The notes under the pieces were generated by a model, which was given only the letters and a program-made list of their open reading frames with translations, was not told where the DNA came from and searched no databases. From Opitutia bacterium (GTDB lineage Bacteria > Verrucomicrobiota > Verrucomicrobiia > Opitutales > T3Sed10-336), in NCBI GenBank assembly GCA_003558065.1, contig PWMU01000185.1, forward strand, positions 1 through 58,146: a stretch of 58,146 bases of DNA, given 5' to 3'. Within the stretch, counting starts at the first letter, position 1; each line of letters starts with the position of its first letter. Made by a program: the position numbers and the translations under genes. Positions 7,747 to 17,899 of the stretch are shown here, in pieces.

Positions 7747-10700
7747 AAATTCATCTTCTTGCGCCCGTCGGGAATTGTAAATGAGGGTTCGTTGGTAAGG
7801 AGTAGAATATCGTAGCGTATTTCTCCCCTTAGGTTGTCCAGTGTGAGGGTGTGTCGTCCTTCCGGGAGGTGTATCGCTTCGATATTTTCGCTTCTTCCCT
7901 GGTTCATCCATGTCCAGGCCCGGTCCGCGAGCGGTTGACCTTCTTCGATCATTTCGTCGGGAAGATGAAAGTCTGTATCTCCTGCCCGTCCGGTTCCGCG
8001 CGCGCCAAGGACCGTTACCAGATCGCCGTTTAGATAAGCGCGAACTTCCTGGCGAACTCCGTCATTTCTCGGGAGGTAGCGTAACCAGTAGTAGTAGTTG
8101 CCGGCTTCGGGAACGTCGATCTCCCAGGCCACTCGATTATTGTCGGGTTCTCCGGGGACGACAAATGCGGAGCCTCTTAAGCCACCGGCATTGGCTTGTT
8201 CAAAGGAGCCTTCGAGTTCTCCGTCCGCAAAGGCCAGCTCGATCATGTGTTCCGGTGTTTCCCGGGCCGGTGTGGTTGCCTGAGTAAAGGCCGGTGAACT
8301 CTCGTTACCCCGGCGGTCCACTACGGTGACCGCGTAGTAGTACCGCGTATCCGCGCGAAGGCCCCAGTCAATCAGTTCTCCGTAGGTCGGAGAACCGCGA
8401 AGCAGTGACTGGCTGACTTCGTCGATTGCCTCGCGTGAGGCATACACATTGTAGTGCGAGAACGTCGGATCCTCGGCGGCGGTCCAGGTAAGACGGTTCG
8501 TCCGATCCCGGACGTTTTCAGCGACGAGCGACGAGGGTGGTTCGGGCGGGGTGGTCTTTTCCGGCCGCGGCCCCTCGGGTTGAAATCCGGAATCGGTTGC
8601 CAGGACGATCAGGTCGATCTGCGCGTCGGCATCAGAGGTCGTGAAACGCACGTCGGCGCTGCCTGCGTCGAGGCGGACGGGATCGCCGCCGGCCCGGACC
8701 CAGGTCCAGCTGTCACGGTCCGTGACCGCCTCCAGGGCGGTCTTCGTTGTCTCGGTTGGATCGTTCTCCTCCGGAGAAACCGCCGTCCAGCGATTGGTGC
8801 GTGGATCCCATAACCAGTCTTCCTGCGGCGCGCCAGTGGTGGTCAGTTCGATGCCCCAGTGAATAGCGTTGTCACCCGAGCTGCGGACCCGGGCCCAGAC
8901 GTGGTAGTCTCCCTCGGCGGGAATCTGCAAAGGCATAGCCGCTTCTCCTTCCTCGATATCGGGGTGGCGGTAAAGGTAGTACCAATCGGAGGCTTCCCAG
9001 CGGTCGGCTCCCATCGCGAGGCCCGGCATTTCATCCGTATAGAGGTCCTTGACCGCGTTTTCGGGTTCCGCGTAGACAACCAGCGGGTCATTCAGGTCGA
9101 TCGGAACTTCGATTCCCACTCGAGCGGCCTCGTTCGAGTATCCGCTTTCCAGCCCTGAGTGCTCAAGAGAAGTGACGACGTAATAATAGGCCTGACCCGG
9201 TTCCACGGATTCGTCCCGCCAGGAAGTGTCCCCGACGGGTTCGTGGGTTACGAGCTCATACCCGTCACCACTTCGGGTGCTGCGGTAGACGAGGTAGCCG
9301 CGAATTTCGTCGTGGAGAAGCGGGGCATCCCAGGTGAGATTGATTTCGGTCTCGGAGGCGGCCCAGGACACGTTTTCCGGGGGACGGGGCCGGGCCATTA
9401 CGGCGATGTAATTTCGAATTCGTCCGGTCATACTCGACGCGGTATGGATCTTGGTCGCATCGGGACTCTGCATGGAGAAGTCGTCGCCTGCCCGGGAAGT
9501 ATTTAGCCGGTGCTTGCCGTCGAAAATCGGTTGCTTGGTTCCGTCGGTGAAGAACTGGTAGATCAGGTTTGCATTGTGCGGGCGGCGAAATGATCCGTCA
9601 ATCAGCCAACCGCGCAGCCATCCCACCAGAAAGCGCGGATGCCGCTCCCAGTGGAGATGATAATTTCGCCCGTCAGATCCAAGGGAAATATTGAGCAATG
9701 TGCCTACATTGCGGACATCAAAGACCTCGATGGTCTCTCCATCGGCTGCTTTAAAATGAAAATCAGGCGACGGACTTTCGTGTCCGTGGGTCGATACCGG
9801 ATAATACCGATAAAGTTCGAATAGCTCATCAAGGTCGTCGGTTCCGGGCATTTCAAAATTACTTTCGTCGTAATCGGGGATTGCAGTGAAATCGACGTCG
9901 CCGTTGGCAAAGGTGTCCAAATAGAATCTGGATCCCGATAACGGGACGACGACACGCGTCATTTCCCCTGTTTCGACGTCGATCCTCGTGCTGACGCGGA
10001 TCCGGAAAAGGTGTCCGTAATCCGGATGTTCGCCGATGTATCGTTTCCCGTTACGCCAATAGGTGTAATCTTCATCAGGCAACGCCGGCCGTCCGGCGTG
10101 AAGGCTGTAGGTTGGGATCTCTTCGTCGGGGTTGTACGGAACCCACTGGCCTCCATTAGGGGTATCGACAATGATATACCGGTTGTCCGCTGTGAGGCCA
10201 TAGACCCGTTCTCTCGGATAGGAATCCCATCTGGCGATGACTTCTTCCTCTCCGGTTAAGGCGTTGCCTCGTCGCAGGTCGCCTCCTCCATGCCTGTAAT
10301 AGGTGTCGGGTCGTGATGGATCCCAAATCATTCGGCCGGTGGTCGCCGGCTCCAGGAGAGAAAAGTCGGAGTTGGCGAGCCAGCCGTTATGGATGCTTCC
10401 GTCCCACGGCCGGAATCCTCTCAGATGCAGGCGGGAGCCTTTGGTGTCCCATTGGCTCCAGACGGAAGCCGAGGGGTTTGAATCGACGACAGGGGAGTCG
10501 TCGATCATCCAGACCGGAGTGCCGTATACGCGATCCCTGAATATTAGTCGTTGGGTGCGAAAACCGTCCTCTGTCTCGAAAAGCTCGTAGGGTTTACTCC
10601 CTGCCCGCTCCATAAATGCAGTCAATCCCTGGACAGGGTCGGGATCCGGATCGTAGTTGGCGGCTTGTAGACCGTCCTCCTCCAGGCTATCGATTTCTTG

Positions 10701-11312
10701 TAAAACCGCGTCGTCGACAAGGATCTCTAATTCGTCAAAGTCATTCACTCCGCCGAAAGTGACCGGGAAAAAGTGTCTCCACTCGTCGGCCGGAAGCTCT
10801 CCATTGTCGAGTGGAGTCGCAAAAGGCAAACGATACCGACGATACTCATCGGAGAGGTTAAATGATTGTGTGTATCGGAAACGCGAACCGTCAACGGTTA
10901 CCTGATACCTGAGTCTGATCGTGGCTCCGGGGTCTGGACTTCGGGCCATGATTGAGAATTCATAGGCTTGGTCGGGGTTCAGACCGCCGGTAAAATGTTG
11001 TCGGATCGAGGCGTCGTCGCCCAGGCCGGTCCGCCGGCCGGACACCGCTTTTCCACCGGAGGTTATTCCGCCGTCGACAACCATAACATCCCAGACGTCG
11101 TCGTTCAAAACCAGCCAGCTGCGGGGTGTGTCGCCGATCTCGGTGTCGTCGAAATCGCCCCGGGTGAGCAGATTTTCGTCCGCCGATGCCACGGTTGCCA
11201 GTGCGGTTCCGGCCAGCAGAGCCGCGACGGCGAGGAGACGCGGGATGGTCGCGATGCCGGAGCCGAAGGAGAGGTGACGGCGAAAAAAAGAGGAATCGGA
11301 TTGGGTGTTCAT
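7743..11312 (-). CDS. Very large secreted protein with two FN3 domains and carbohydrate-binding-like modules
   Basis: A 1189-residue exported protein. The first 45 or so residues form a signal peptide (basic start, then a hydrophobic stretch ending ATVASA before DENLL). The mature N terminus (ENLLTRGDFDDTEIG) resembles the first strand of CBM4/9-type binding modules. Two fibronectin type III domains can be read: about residues 639-727 (PPENVSWAASETEINLTWDAP) and about 927-1012 (PSSLVAENVRDRTNRLTWTA). Jelly-roll-like modules with WxxxxVPEAGNYYYWLRY patterns lie between them and at the C terminus, as in CBM6/35-like proteins that bind glycans. No catalytic site is seen. It is probably a surface or extracellular glycan-binding protein; size and composition fit Verrucomicrobiota secreted proteins. 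Confidence 0.8.
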   Translation of the reverse strand: MNTQSDSSFFRRHLSFGSGIATIPRLLAVAALLAGTALATVASADENLLTRGDFDDTEIGDTPRSWLVLNDDVWDVMVVDGGITSGGKAVSGRRTGLGDDASIRQHFTGGLNPDQAYEFSIMARSPDPGATIRLRYQVTVDGSRFRYTQSFNLSDEYRRYRLPFATPLDNGELPADEWRHFFPVTFGGVNDFDELEILVDDAVLQEIDSLEEDGLQAANYDPDPDPVQGLTAFMERAGSKPYELFETEDGFRTQRLIFRDRVYGTPVWMIDDSPVVDSNPSASVWSQWDTKGSRLHLRGFRPWDGSIHNGWLANSDFSLLEPATTGRMIWDPSRPDTYYRHGGGDLRRGNALTGEEEVIARWDSYPRERVYGLTADNRYIIVDTPNGGQWVPYNPDEEIPTYSLHAGRPALPDEDYTYWRNGKRYIGEHPDYGHLFRIRVSTRIDVETGEMTRVVVPLSGSRFYLDTFANGDVDFTAIPDYDESNFEMPGTDDLDELFELYRYYPVSTHGHESPSPDFHFKAADGETIEVFDVRNVGTLLNISLGSDGRNYHLHWERHPRFLVGWLRGWLIDGSFRRPHNANLIYQFFTDGTKQPIFDGKHRLNTSRAGDDFSMQSPDATKIHTASSMTGRIRNYIAVMARPRPPENVSWAASETEINLTWDAPLLHDEIRGYLVYRSTRSGDGYELVTHEPVGDTSWRDESVEPGQAYYYVVTSLEHSGLESGYSNEAARVGIEVPIDLNDPLVVYAEPENAVKDLYTDEMPGLAMGADRWEASDWYYLYRHPDIEEGEAAMPLQIPAEGDYHVWARVRSSGDNAIHWGIELTTTGAPQEDWLWDPRTNRWTAVSPEENDPTETTKTALEAVTDRDSWTWVRAGGDPVRLDAGSADVRFTTSDADAQIDLIVLATDSGFQPEGPRPEKTTPPEPPSSLVAENVRDRTNRLTWTAAEDPTFSHYNVYASREAIDEVSQSLLRGSPTYGELIDWGLRADTRYYYAVTVVDRRGNESSPAFTQATTPARETPEHMIELAFADGELEGSFEQANAGGLRGSAFVVPGEPDNNRVAWEIDVPEAGNYYYWLRYLPRNDGVRQEVRAYLNGDLVTVLGARGTGRAGDTDFHLPDEMIEEGQPLADRAWTWMNQGRSENIEAIHLPEGRHTLTLDNLRGEIRYDILLLTNEPSFTIPDGRKKMNF

Positions 11313-11529
11313 GGCTATTGGTTGGACAGCGGAAAATCGGGTTCAATTGTGTGAATTATAGGAATTTGTGGCGGGACCGCAACGATGGGCGGTCTCGCCG
11401 TGCGGGAGGCACGATCCTGCCCCGGGGTGCTCCGGGCGTTGCCCGTGAGGCCGGCGCGGCGGATTCGGAGAGTCGGTGCCTGATTGCTGTTGTTCTTCAT
11501 CGCCGTTTTTCTGATCGGGAGGCCGCGAA

Positions 11530-14500
11530 TTATCTCCGTTCGACCCGGAGTCGCATGAATCGTTGTGCCTCGGTGCCCGCGGGGAGTCTGTCCCGTGCGG
11601 TGACGTGCTCGGTGTCGCCGATCTGTGAGATTTCGAGTTCGACGTGCCGGGTTCCCGAGACCCAGTTCTTCATGTCGTTGGAAACCTCGACGATGTACCG
11701 GACGTCAGTGATTCCCTTGGGGCGTTTGAATGCGAGTGCCGGCTGTCCCTCGCTCATCACGAGCGTTGGTCGCCGGTCGGCCGGCATAGGTTCCCCGGGC
11801 GTCTGGCCAAGGGCGTATTTGAGAAGATTCGGGACCCCGTCACCCGCCGGGCTCGCGTGATCGCCGCTGATGGATGGATCGTCCAACTCCGATTCCGTAA
11901 AATGTTCCGCCTGCCAGGTGTGACCCGTATGGGCGGCTATTGTGAAGGTGACTTTGTCCCGACTTCCGGTGTCGTAGTTGTCTCCGCCCGCGATAGTGAC
12001 AGTGAAGTCCGTGTCCTCCGGAATGAAAGCTTCTTCACTCAGTTGAAAAGGCAGAATGGCCCGGTCGGCGCCGGCGGGAATCCAGATTCCGAAAGGAGAT
12101 TTTGTCGGGTCGAGCAGGTCCATTCCCGGTCCCGAAACCTCGTATTTCACCGAAAGGGAGTTTTCGGTGTCGCCGTCGCGATGCAAGAGGAGGAAGAACG
12201 AGTTGGCTTCGACAGGAAACAGTGAGCCGCCCGTGGAGGAAAAGTTGACGCGGGGCTCTCCGGTTCCAACAGGTTCTTCGGCTGGATGAGGCGAAGGTGG
12301 TAAGGCGCCTTCGATTATTTCGTACCCGTTTTCGTTCTCATGCGGGAACTGAACCGAGTCGAACCTGGCTGAACCGAGTCGGTTGTTGTTTTCCGAAGAG
12401 TGGGCCAGCCCGATATAGACGGTTTCGGGGAGGTCGATCACGTAGGTCTCGAACGTTTGCCAGCTCGATCCGTTCCGGGAGGAGGAAGCTTTAATCTCGT
12501 TGCCGTTCCGTTCCAGCTTGAGCCATATTGGACCGGGTGTGCCCCAATTGCTGGTGTCGAGAGTGAAGTCGCCGGTTTCCATTCTTCGCTTGTAGGTTAC
12601 CAAGTTTTGAGGTGTGTGGGCCACCAGGGCATGACGCGAATCGGGAACGAGACTTTCCCTGATCATGATTCCAGCCTGGGCCGACCGCTCTCCCCCGTCG
12701 ATGTCAACCACCCGTGCGATCATGACGCCGTCGCCTTCCAGACGCTGATAAAGGAAATGAAAGCCGTCCTTGCGACCTCCGATGCCCTCGCCGGAGGCGT
12801 CCAATCTGAATACACCGCTACCTTCGTCAAAATAACTTGAGCCGCTTTCAACGGTATCGCCGATGTCCTGCGCGACCAGGTGGGACTCGACGGGTTGATT
12901 GATCCTCTCATAGCCGGAGGAAAAATGGCCGTGCACCTCGGCGGCTGTCAGGGGGCGATCGTAGATGGCCACCTGGTAAAGCTCGCCCGCCCAGCCCCGG
13001 TTTCCGCTTGTTTCGTTGCCCAGCAGCAACGGGTAGGAGGAGTCCCAGTTTTCAAGTCCCCCGGTCCTTTCCTCGCTGTGAATTAAATTTCCGTCGCGGT
13101 ACATCTCGATCACGCGGCCATCGTAGGTGACCACGTAATGAGCCAGGCCGTCTGAAACCGTTTCGTGCGCGTCGGCTTGAGGGAACCCGCTGTCGCTCTC
13201 AGTCGTACGCAATCGGAGGTTGAGGTCACTTCCCGAATCCTCGGCCTGACCCTGGCCCAGCGTAAAGTTACGACTCGAGTGTCCATCTGAAGAAGTCACT
13301 ATGCGGGCAGGACCGTATTGCTCGGAAACAGTGGGTTTGGCCCAGACTTCGAGCGTGAACTGTCCGGTTTTCCTGATTTGATCAACAAGCTTTGTTGCGG
13401 CTCCGTCAGACCGCAGTGCGCCTGAGCCGCCGTCGAACCGGACACCGCCGCCGCTTAGCCATTCTGCCCCGCCGTTGAAGGTCAGGTCCAGGGCGTCGCC
13501 GAAGCCGCTCGCATCCGACGCCGTGGTCCCGCTTCCTTCGGTCAGGGGATAATAGGCAATCAGTCCGTCGGGTAGCCAATCGTCGGGAGTATCGTTTTCG
13601 GAGTCGTCCTTGTCGCCGCCGCCTTCACCGGATGGTTCGCTGACCGCTATCGCGACAGGTTCGGATTCGGTCACCCTTGAGTCCGGATCGGTGACCCGAA
13701 GCCGGAGGACGTAGTCGCCCGCGGGAGGATTCAGCCAGAAATACGATTGGTCGACCGAGCTGACCTGGCCCAGGTACTCGTCGTTGGCGAAAAACTCAAT
13801 GTTTTCTATGCGGTCGCTGTCGCCGGATTCGAGCGCGACTTGGACGGAAATGGTGTCGGTGGTTTGAAACTTCTCCCCGTCGCGCGGAGAGGTAATCCGA
13901 ACTTCGGGAGGTTCGATTTCTTCCGGTATCGAATACGCCGTCAATTCCTGTTTTGCCGGAGAGTCCGGGGATTGGGATTGAAATCCCCGCTTTACGATCC
14001 CGAGGTTTTTCACGCGCCAGGTTCGTTCGGTTGACGTGACCGGGTTATCGGGATCGTCGTCGTAGGTTAACGTGGTGGCGACTCGCAGCCGTGCTGCGAA
14101 AAAGGTTCCCGCGGGCACCGTAACCTCTTCGTATCCTTCCAGTTTCCAGCTTAACTGTTTGTTTCCCGTGCGGATGATGGATTCGCCGTCGAAACCTGCT
14201 TCGCGTTCGGTGAAGTTCACTGACAGGGTTCGTTCCTCGCCCGGTTCGAGTACGGCGAACGATTCATCGACCTCGTCGAACTCAACGCTCACCGAGGCGA
14301 TGACTGCGTCCTCGAACGTGGTAGCCGCTTCGAAACCCGCCAGGTGGAGTTCGCCTTCCGAATTGAAACCTTTCGTGTACGAGTAGCTTGCGGCGTATTC
14401 AGGTGTGCCGGACGGACGTAACAGGGAATCGCCTGCGGTGAGGGGGATGTCCTGTGTGGCTCCTTCCGTGACCGTTTCGCTGATATTGCCTATAGCTTTT

Positions 14501-14685
14501 CCGCCGCCGTTGAGAATTTCGTATTCGAGCGCCGTGCCGATGTCTCCCGATGTGGAGTAATGCTCGAGACGAAATTCCTCGGCCTTCGTAATGGGAATCG
14601 AGCAGACGGCGAGCGCGGCGAAAACAACGACTGCAGCCCGTTTGGGTAACCTTGTGCGGAGGCGAATCGGATTTTTGAGTTTCAT
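11530..14685 (-). CDS. Large secreted LamG-domain protein with C-terminal DGVPN module
   Basis: About 1051 residues from the Met at 14685, which is followed by a classic signal peptide (basic RLRTRLPKRA, then VVVFAALAVCSIPITKA). Next come an N-terminal beta-rich region and a bacterial Ig-like domain (VRITSPRDGEKFQTTDTISV, about residue 265). A LamG/concanavalin-like domain follows (about 368-590: GLIAYYPLTEGSGTTASDASG to DRPLTAAEVHGH). A DUF1349-like beta-sandwich (about 600-780: RLEGDGVMIARV, AGIMIRESL, YIGLAHSS) comes next. The end carries AGDGVPNLLKYALGQTP and RFMRLRV, shared with two other proteins here. The longer frame to 14838 is rejected because it would bury the signal peptide. It is probably a cell-surface or secreted glycan-binding protein; no enzyme motif is seen. 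Confidence 0.82.
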   Translation of the reverse strand: MKLKNPIRLRTRLPKRAAVVVFAALAVCSIPITKAEEFRLEHYSTSGDIGTALEYEILNGGGKAIGNISETVTEGATQDIPLTAGDSLLRPSGTPEYAASYSYTKGFNSEGELHLAGFEAATTFEDAVIASVSVEFDEVDESFAVLEPGEERTLSVNFTEREAGFDGESIIRTGNKQLSWKLEGYEEVTVPAGTFFAARLRVATTLTYDDDPDNPVTSTERTWRVKNLGIVKRGFQSQSPDSPAKQELTAYSIPEEIEPPEVRITSPRDGEKFQTTDTISVQVALESGDSDRIENIEFFANDEYLGQVSSVDQSYFWLNPPAGDYVLRLRVTDPDSRVTESEPVAIAVSEPSGEGGGDKDDSENDTPDDWLPDGLIAYYPLTEGSGTTASDASGFGDALDLTFNGGAEWLSGGGVRFDGGSGALRSDGAATKLVDQIRKTGQFTLEVWAKPTVSEQYGPARIVTSSDGHSSRNFTLGQGQAEDSGSDLNLRLRTTESDSGFPQADAHETVSDGLAHYVVTYDGRVIEMYRDGNLIHSEERTGGLENWDSSYPLLLGNETSGNRGWAGELYQVAIYDRPLTAAEVHGHFSSGYERINQPVESHLVAQDIGDTVESGSSYFDEGSGVFRLDASGEGIGGRKDGFHFLYQRLEGDGVMIARVVDIDGGERSAQAGIMIRESLVPDSRHALVAHTPQNLVTYKRRMETGDFTLDTSNWGTPGPIWLKLERNGNEIKASSSRNGSSWQTFETYVIDLPETVYIGLAHSSENNNRLGSARFDSVQFPHENENGYEIIEGALPPSPHPAEEPVGTGEPRVNFSSTGGSLFPVEANSFFLLLHRDGDTENSLSVKYEVSGPGMDLLDPTKSPFGIWIPAGADRAILPFQLSEEAFIPEDTDFTVTIAGGDNYDTGSRDKVTFTIAAHTGHTWQAEHFTESELDDPSISGDHASPAGDGVPNLLKYALGQTPGEPMPADRRPTLVMSEGQPALAFKRPKGITDVRYIVEVSNDMKNWVSGTRHVELEISQIGDTEHVTARDRLPAGTEAQRFMRLRVERR

Positions 14686-14917
14686 TTGAGTGCGGCGGCT
14701 TGTGTCTTCAGTGAAGTTGCTGTGATAGGTGCTGGAGAAGGGATCGATTAGGGAGAGTGACGGCTTGCGTTGAGTGTTTCGCTTCTTGAAAGAATAAGGG
14801 AAACTCCTATCTATAGGATAAAACGTAAGGGAAAACACTAAAATCTAGGAGTTGTTGTATCACTTCTATTTTAATCATCACCCTTAGTTCCAAATAAATT
14901 CACCACTACCAAAAACT

Positions 14918-14952
14918 AAGTAATTCACCTAAGTTAATTAAGTGAATTACTT
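14918..14952. promoter_or_regulatory. AT-rich palindrome upstream of the LamG gene
   Basis: The arms AAGTAATTCAC and GTGAATTACTT are perfect inverse complements (11 bp) around a 13-base centre that itself can partly pair. It lies about 235 bases upstream of the LamG-protein start, in the most AT-rich part of the gap. It could be an operator for a dimeric regulator or a hairpin. No U-run follows, so a terminator is less likely. Confidence 0.4.
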
Positions 14953-15132
14953 ACTTCTGCAACTCGGATCGGCGTCAATAAAGGGTAAAAATCCGATATG
15001 TAACAAAATTGTTAATACGCAAAAGGGGCTCGATCGGGAGTGGAATGGGATGGGGCTGTTTGGTCCTTGAGCGTTTTTTTACAAGAGCTCCCGGGAAGGG
15101 TGTCCCAAGTGAGCAAGGCGGGGACTGGGACT

Positions 15133-15390
15133 AATGCCACTCGGATAAGCGGGTAGATCGATGGAAGGATGGGAACCGCCGGCGCAACGGACACACCCCA
15201 CCGCTCTAGTGAGCGGTCCCCCCTCACCAGAGGGGAATCCCTGAAAAGTCCTTCTCTCCAGAGGGGAGTGGTTATGGAGTCGGTTCTGGCGAGCAGGCGC
15301 CCCTTTCAAGACAGGAATGGTGTTAGGTCCCCTCTGGAGAGGGTGACCAGGCGCCAGCATGGTGGGGTGTGTTTTCCGGAAACTTGATGA
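15133..15390 (+). repeat. Dispersed intergenic repeat, family A (longest copy)
   Basis: This stretch has a second, imperfect copy at 31489-31640. Both read CACTCGG-x-TAAGCGGGTA, then GATCGATGGAAGGATGGGAA, then a box ending CCCCACCGCTC. Its right end (ATGGTGGGGTGTGTTTTCC, then AAACTTGATGA) recurs at 56143-56169, and CACACCCCACCATGC recurs inverted at 57460. It is non-coding and found only between genes. It is probably a small non-autonomous mobile or recombination-derived repeat. Confidence 0.65.
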
Positions 15391-15485
15391 AGGAAAGAAT
15401 ATGACTCCTATCGAGTCACGAACACGCGGCCGGCTTTGAGGGAGGCGGACAGGGGCATGTCCGGTCGTGGAACGGTATTTATTTT

Positions 15486-16763
15486 GTGGACAATAAGATG
15501 GAAGTTGATGACAACGAATCCATCATGAACGCCCGCCTCGATACCGAGCTCCGGATCCTCTTGCTCTGCAGCCGCACGGAGCTGGGAAGCGACCAGGTGG
15601 TCGAGCTGGAGAGGCTGGTGGCCGAGGGGCCGAACTGGGAACGCTTGCTGGACCTTGCCGGGTTTCACCGGCTGATTCCCTTTCTGTATTGGAATTTCAA
15701 GCGTTGCATTCCCGACGGAGTTCCCGCCAATGTCCGCGATCGCCTGGCGGCGGGGTTCCTGCGGAACCAGCAACGGGTGATGGGGCTGACCGCGGAGTTA
15801 TTGCGGCTGGCGGACCGGATGAAAGAGGAGGGAGTCCCGTACCTTCCCTTCAAGGGACCCGTCCTGGCGAGCACCGCCTATGGCAATGTGGCCCTTCGGC
15901 CGACGGGCGACCTCGATATCCTGGTGAAACCGGCGGATGCCCCGGCGGCGTTGGCCATCCTGAAGGAATGCGGGTATTACGTGGTCATCGAGGGGGCGAC
16001 GGGGGCCGTCGCGGATGCTCGCCAGGAGCGCGCGGTGGGGCGTTTTCATTACAACTACAACCTCTTCAATCACGAGAACGGCATTACGGTGGAACTCCAC
16101 ACCCGCCTTCTGCCGGTGAAGCTGCCGCTGGGACCCGGTCCGGAGGAAGCGATCGCAGGGGCGTCGGTTTGCCGGCTTGCGGGACGTGAGGTGTTGACTC
16201 TGAATTTCTACGAGAACCTCGTCTTTCTCTGCGTGCACGGGGCCAAGCACGCCTGGGATCGGTTGGAATGGATTGTTGCTTTGGCGGAATCCATTCGGCG
16301 GACGGATGAGGTTGATGAGGAGAAACTCCTGCGTGTGGCGCGGAAGAGGGAAGCGGAAGTCGCCCTCCTCCTCGGGGTGCTCCTGGCCGTCCGGCTTCTC
16401 GGCCTTCCCGGGATGCCGCGCGTTCAGCGTGAAACCGAGGAGTACCCGGTTGTCGAGGATTTGTTCGAGGAAGTGGTCAACCGGTTGGATTATCACCGCC
16501 GCGTCGAATCGGAACGACAGGCGGAGCGCCGTTTCCAGGAGGGTTTGTGTCACAGCTTCCGAAGCAGACTCAGGTGGTCGTTTTATTCCCAGTTTCAACC
16601 GGGCCGCAACGATTTCAGGTGGATGCCGTGGACGTTTTCCTGGACGGTCTCGTATTACGTGATCAGGCAGGTGCGCCTCTTGTACAGGCGGCTGAGGCGC
16701 TGGCTGAAATATGTTTACCAGTTTGTCACCGGGGCGAGGGGCGTGCCGAAAACCGGCCGGTAA
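15486..16763 (+). CDS. Lasso-cluster nucleotidyltransferase (PF14907-like)
   Basis: A 425-residue protein. Residues about 115-145 read LPFKGPVLASTAYGN, then ALRPTGDLDILV, the hallmark of the PF14907 nucleotidyltransferase group: the nucleotide-binding loop plus the DxD that binds metal. Members are often found with RiPP clusters; with lasso kinases they are thought to modify the phosphorylated peptide further. The C terminus is basic and coiled (YRRLRRWLKYVYQ). The frame opens at GTG 15486; an ATG follows at 15498. It converges on the HPr-kinase-like gene across 29 bases, so it is on the opposite strand to the rest of the cluster but clearly belongs with it. What it transfers, and to what, cannot be read. 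Confidence 0.78.
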   Translation: MDNKMEVDDNESIMNARLDTELRILLLCSRTELGSDQVVELERLVAEGPNWERLLDLAGFHRLIPFLYWNFKRCIPDGVPANVRDRLAAGFLRNQQRVMGLTAELLRLADRMKEEGVPYLPFKGPVLASTAYGNVALRPTGDLDILVKPADAPAALAILKECGYYVVIEGATGAVADARQERAVGRFHYNYNLFNHENGITVELHTRLLPVKLPLGPGPEEAIAGASVCRLAGREVLTLNFYENLVFLCVHGAKHAWDRLEWIVALAESIRRTDEVDEEKLLRVARKREAEVALLLGVLLAVRLLGLPGMPRVQRETEEYPVVEDLFEEVVNRLDYHRRVESERQAERRFQEGLCHSFRSRLRWSFYSQFQPGRNDFRWMPWTFSWTVSYYVIRQVRLLYRRLRRWLKYVYQFVTGARGVPKTGR

Positions 16764-16766
16764 GTC

Positions 16767-16785
16767 GCGGCCGCGGGCCGGCCGC
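16767..16785. terminator. GC hairpin between converging genes
   Basis: GCGGCC and GGCCGC form a 6-bp stem around a 7-base loop in the 29-base gap between the converging nucleotidyltransferase and kinase genes. There is no T-run on either side, so a terminator role is only possible. Confidence 0.3.
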
Positions 16786-16792
16786 CCGGCAC

Positions 16793-17734
16793 TCAACCGA
16801 GGTCGGCCCTGACGGCCCGCAGGACTTCGGGCAGCCTGTCGTAGCCGCCGGGGTAGCGAAGGCGTGTGACCCGCAGGATGCGTACCGTTCGGGCGAGCCG
16901 TTGCAGACGGGGAACCCGCATGTCGGTCGTGTCCACGATCTCCGTAATGAACGAGTTTTTCAGCAGTTCCTTAAGGCTTTCAGCCTGTGAGAGAGGAACA
17001 AGTTGAACGGGGGTATCGGTTTCGGCATCGGTCCGTTCGAGGATGTAGATGCCGCCGACAGGAAGGGGGTTGCCGGTGAACGTTCCGAGGTCGGCGACCG
17101 GAACCCCGAGTTTCTGAAAGTCCTGGTGAACCTTTTCATACCCGTCCGTCGATCCGGCAAAGTAGTGGGCCTGTTCGGGGGTCAGTTTGATTTGGGGGTA
17201 GCCGGGGCGGCAGAAAGCGGCCGTGTCCCGGATTTCAAGCGCCGCTATGTCATCAGCCACCAGCGGCACGCCCGCGCACAGCATCGATGCGGCCAAGGTG
17301 CTTTTCCCGGCCCCCGAATCGCCGATGAGAATCGCCGCCCGGCCGTCGAAGTCCAGGGAGGCTCCGTGAATTGGAGAGACGCCCGCGCGTTCAAGCGTAT
17401 AGGCAAGAACGTGACCGAGCAAACAGATCTCCACCATATAGGCGATTCTCGGTGCGAGCAAATCACACTCGATCGAGCCCGGACTGATAAAAAAATCCGC
17501 GATCCGGGGAAACCGCATGATTTCGGTGTCACTATGGCGAAAGAGCTGGACGGCGCTTTCGCCATACTTGTTTTTGGAGTCGCTGCAGTAAATCCGATCG
17601 GCCCCGTTCAGGTTCCGGGCGGTCTCCACCGGCTTGCAGCTAAACGCAAGGTCCGGGGTCTCATCGGATTGCACCATCGGAGTCCTGAAAGCATAATCCG
17701 TTTCGACGGTAAATCCGAATAGGTTGTACGGCAT
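16793..17734 (-). CDS. HPr-kinase-like lasso peptide kinase
   Basis: A 313-residue protein. The core has a Walker A loop (IGDSGAGKSTLA, residues about 135-147), the region VPLVADDIAAL where HPr kinase keeps its catalytic/metal Asp pair, and an N terminus (LFGFTVETDYAF) typical of the stand-alone HPr-kinase-like proteins in RiPP clusters. Known relatives phosphorylate Ser near the C terminus of lasso precursors. Here the precursor ends in S-S-G-Q, so the target would be an internal Ser rather than a C-terminal one. The start codon follows a 207-base gap after the PRTase-PqqD gene on the same strand. That gap carries a perfect TATAAT box (minus strand, 17869-17874) with no good -35, and short heptamer arrays at both ends. 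Confidence 0.8.
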   Translation of the reverse strand: MPYNLFGFTVETDYAFRTPMVQSDETPDLAFSCKPVETARNLNGADRIYCSDSKNKYGESAVQLFRHSDTEIMRFPRIADFFISPGSIECDLLAPRIAYMVEICLLGHVLAYTLERAGVSPIHGASLDFDGRAAILIGDSGAGKSTLAASMLCAGVPLVADDIAALEIRDTAAFCRPGYPQIKLTPEQAHYFAGSTDGYEKVHQDFQKLGVPVADLGTFTGNPLPVGGIYILERTDAETDTPVQLVPLSQAESLKELLKNSFITEIVDTTDMRVPRLQRLARTVRILRVTRLRYPGGYDRLPEVLRAVRADLG

Positions 17735-17899
17735 GTGTGTGATTCGTGATATGTGATCCGTTGGGGACGACGCTGGCAGGCATTACTCTGCAGAGAGACC
17801 GATTTGAAACAATCATTTCCTCAAAGCGGATGTGCAATTAGTGGCAAAAAGCCATGGGAGAACCGCAAATTATATAAAATGCACAAAATAAAGCCGTTC

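Larger units (their letters stand above)
14686..15485. other. 800-bp intergenic region, AT-rich then repeat-rich
   Basis: Bases 14820-15010 are strikingly AT-rich and hold an 11-bp-arm palindrome (listed separately). This is where the promoter of the minus-strand LamG gene is likely to be. Bases 15133-15390 are a dispersed repeat (listed separately). No supportable gene is present. Confidence 0.6.
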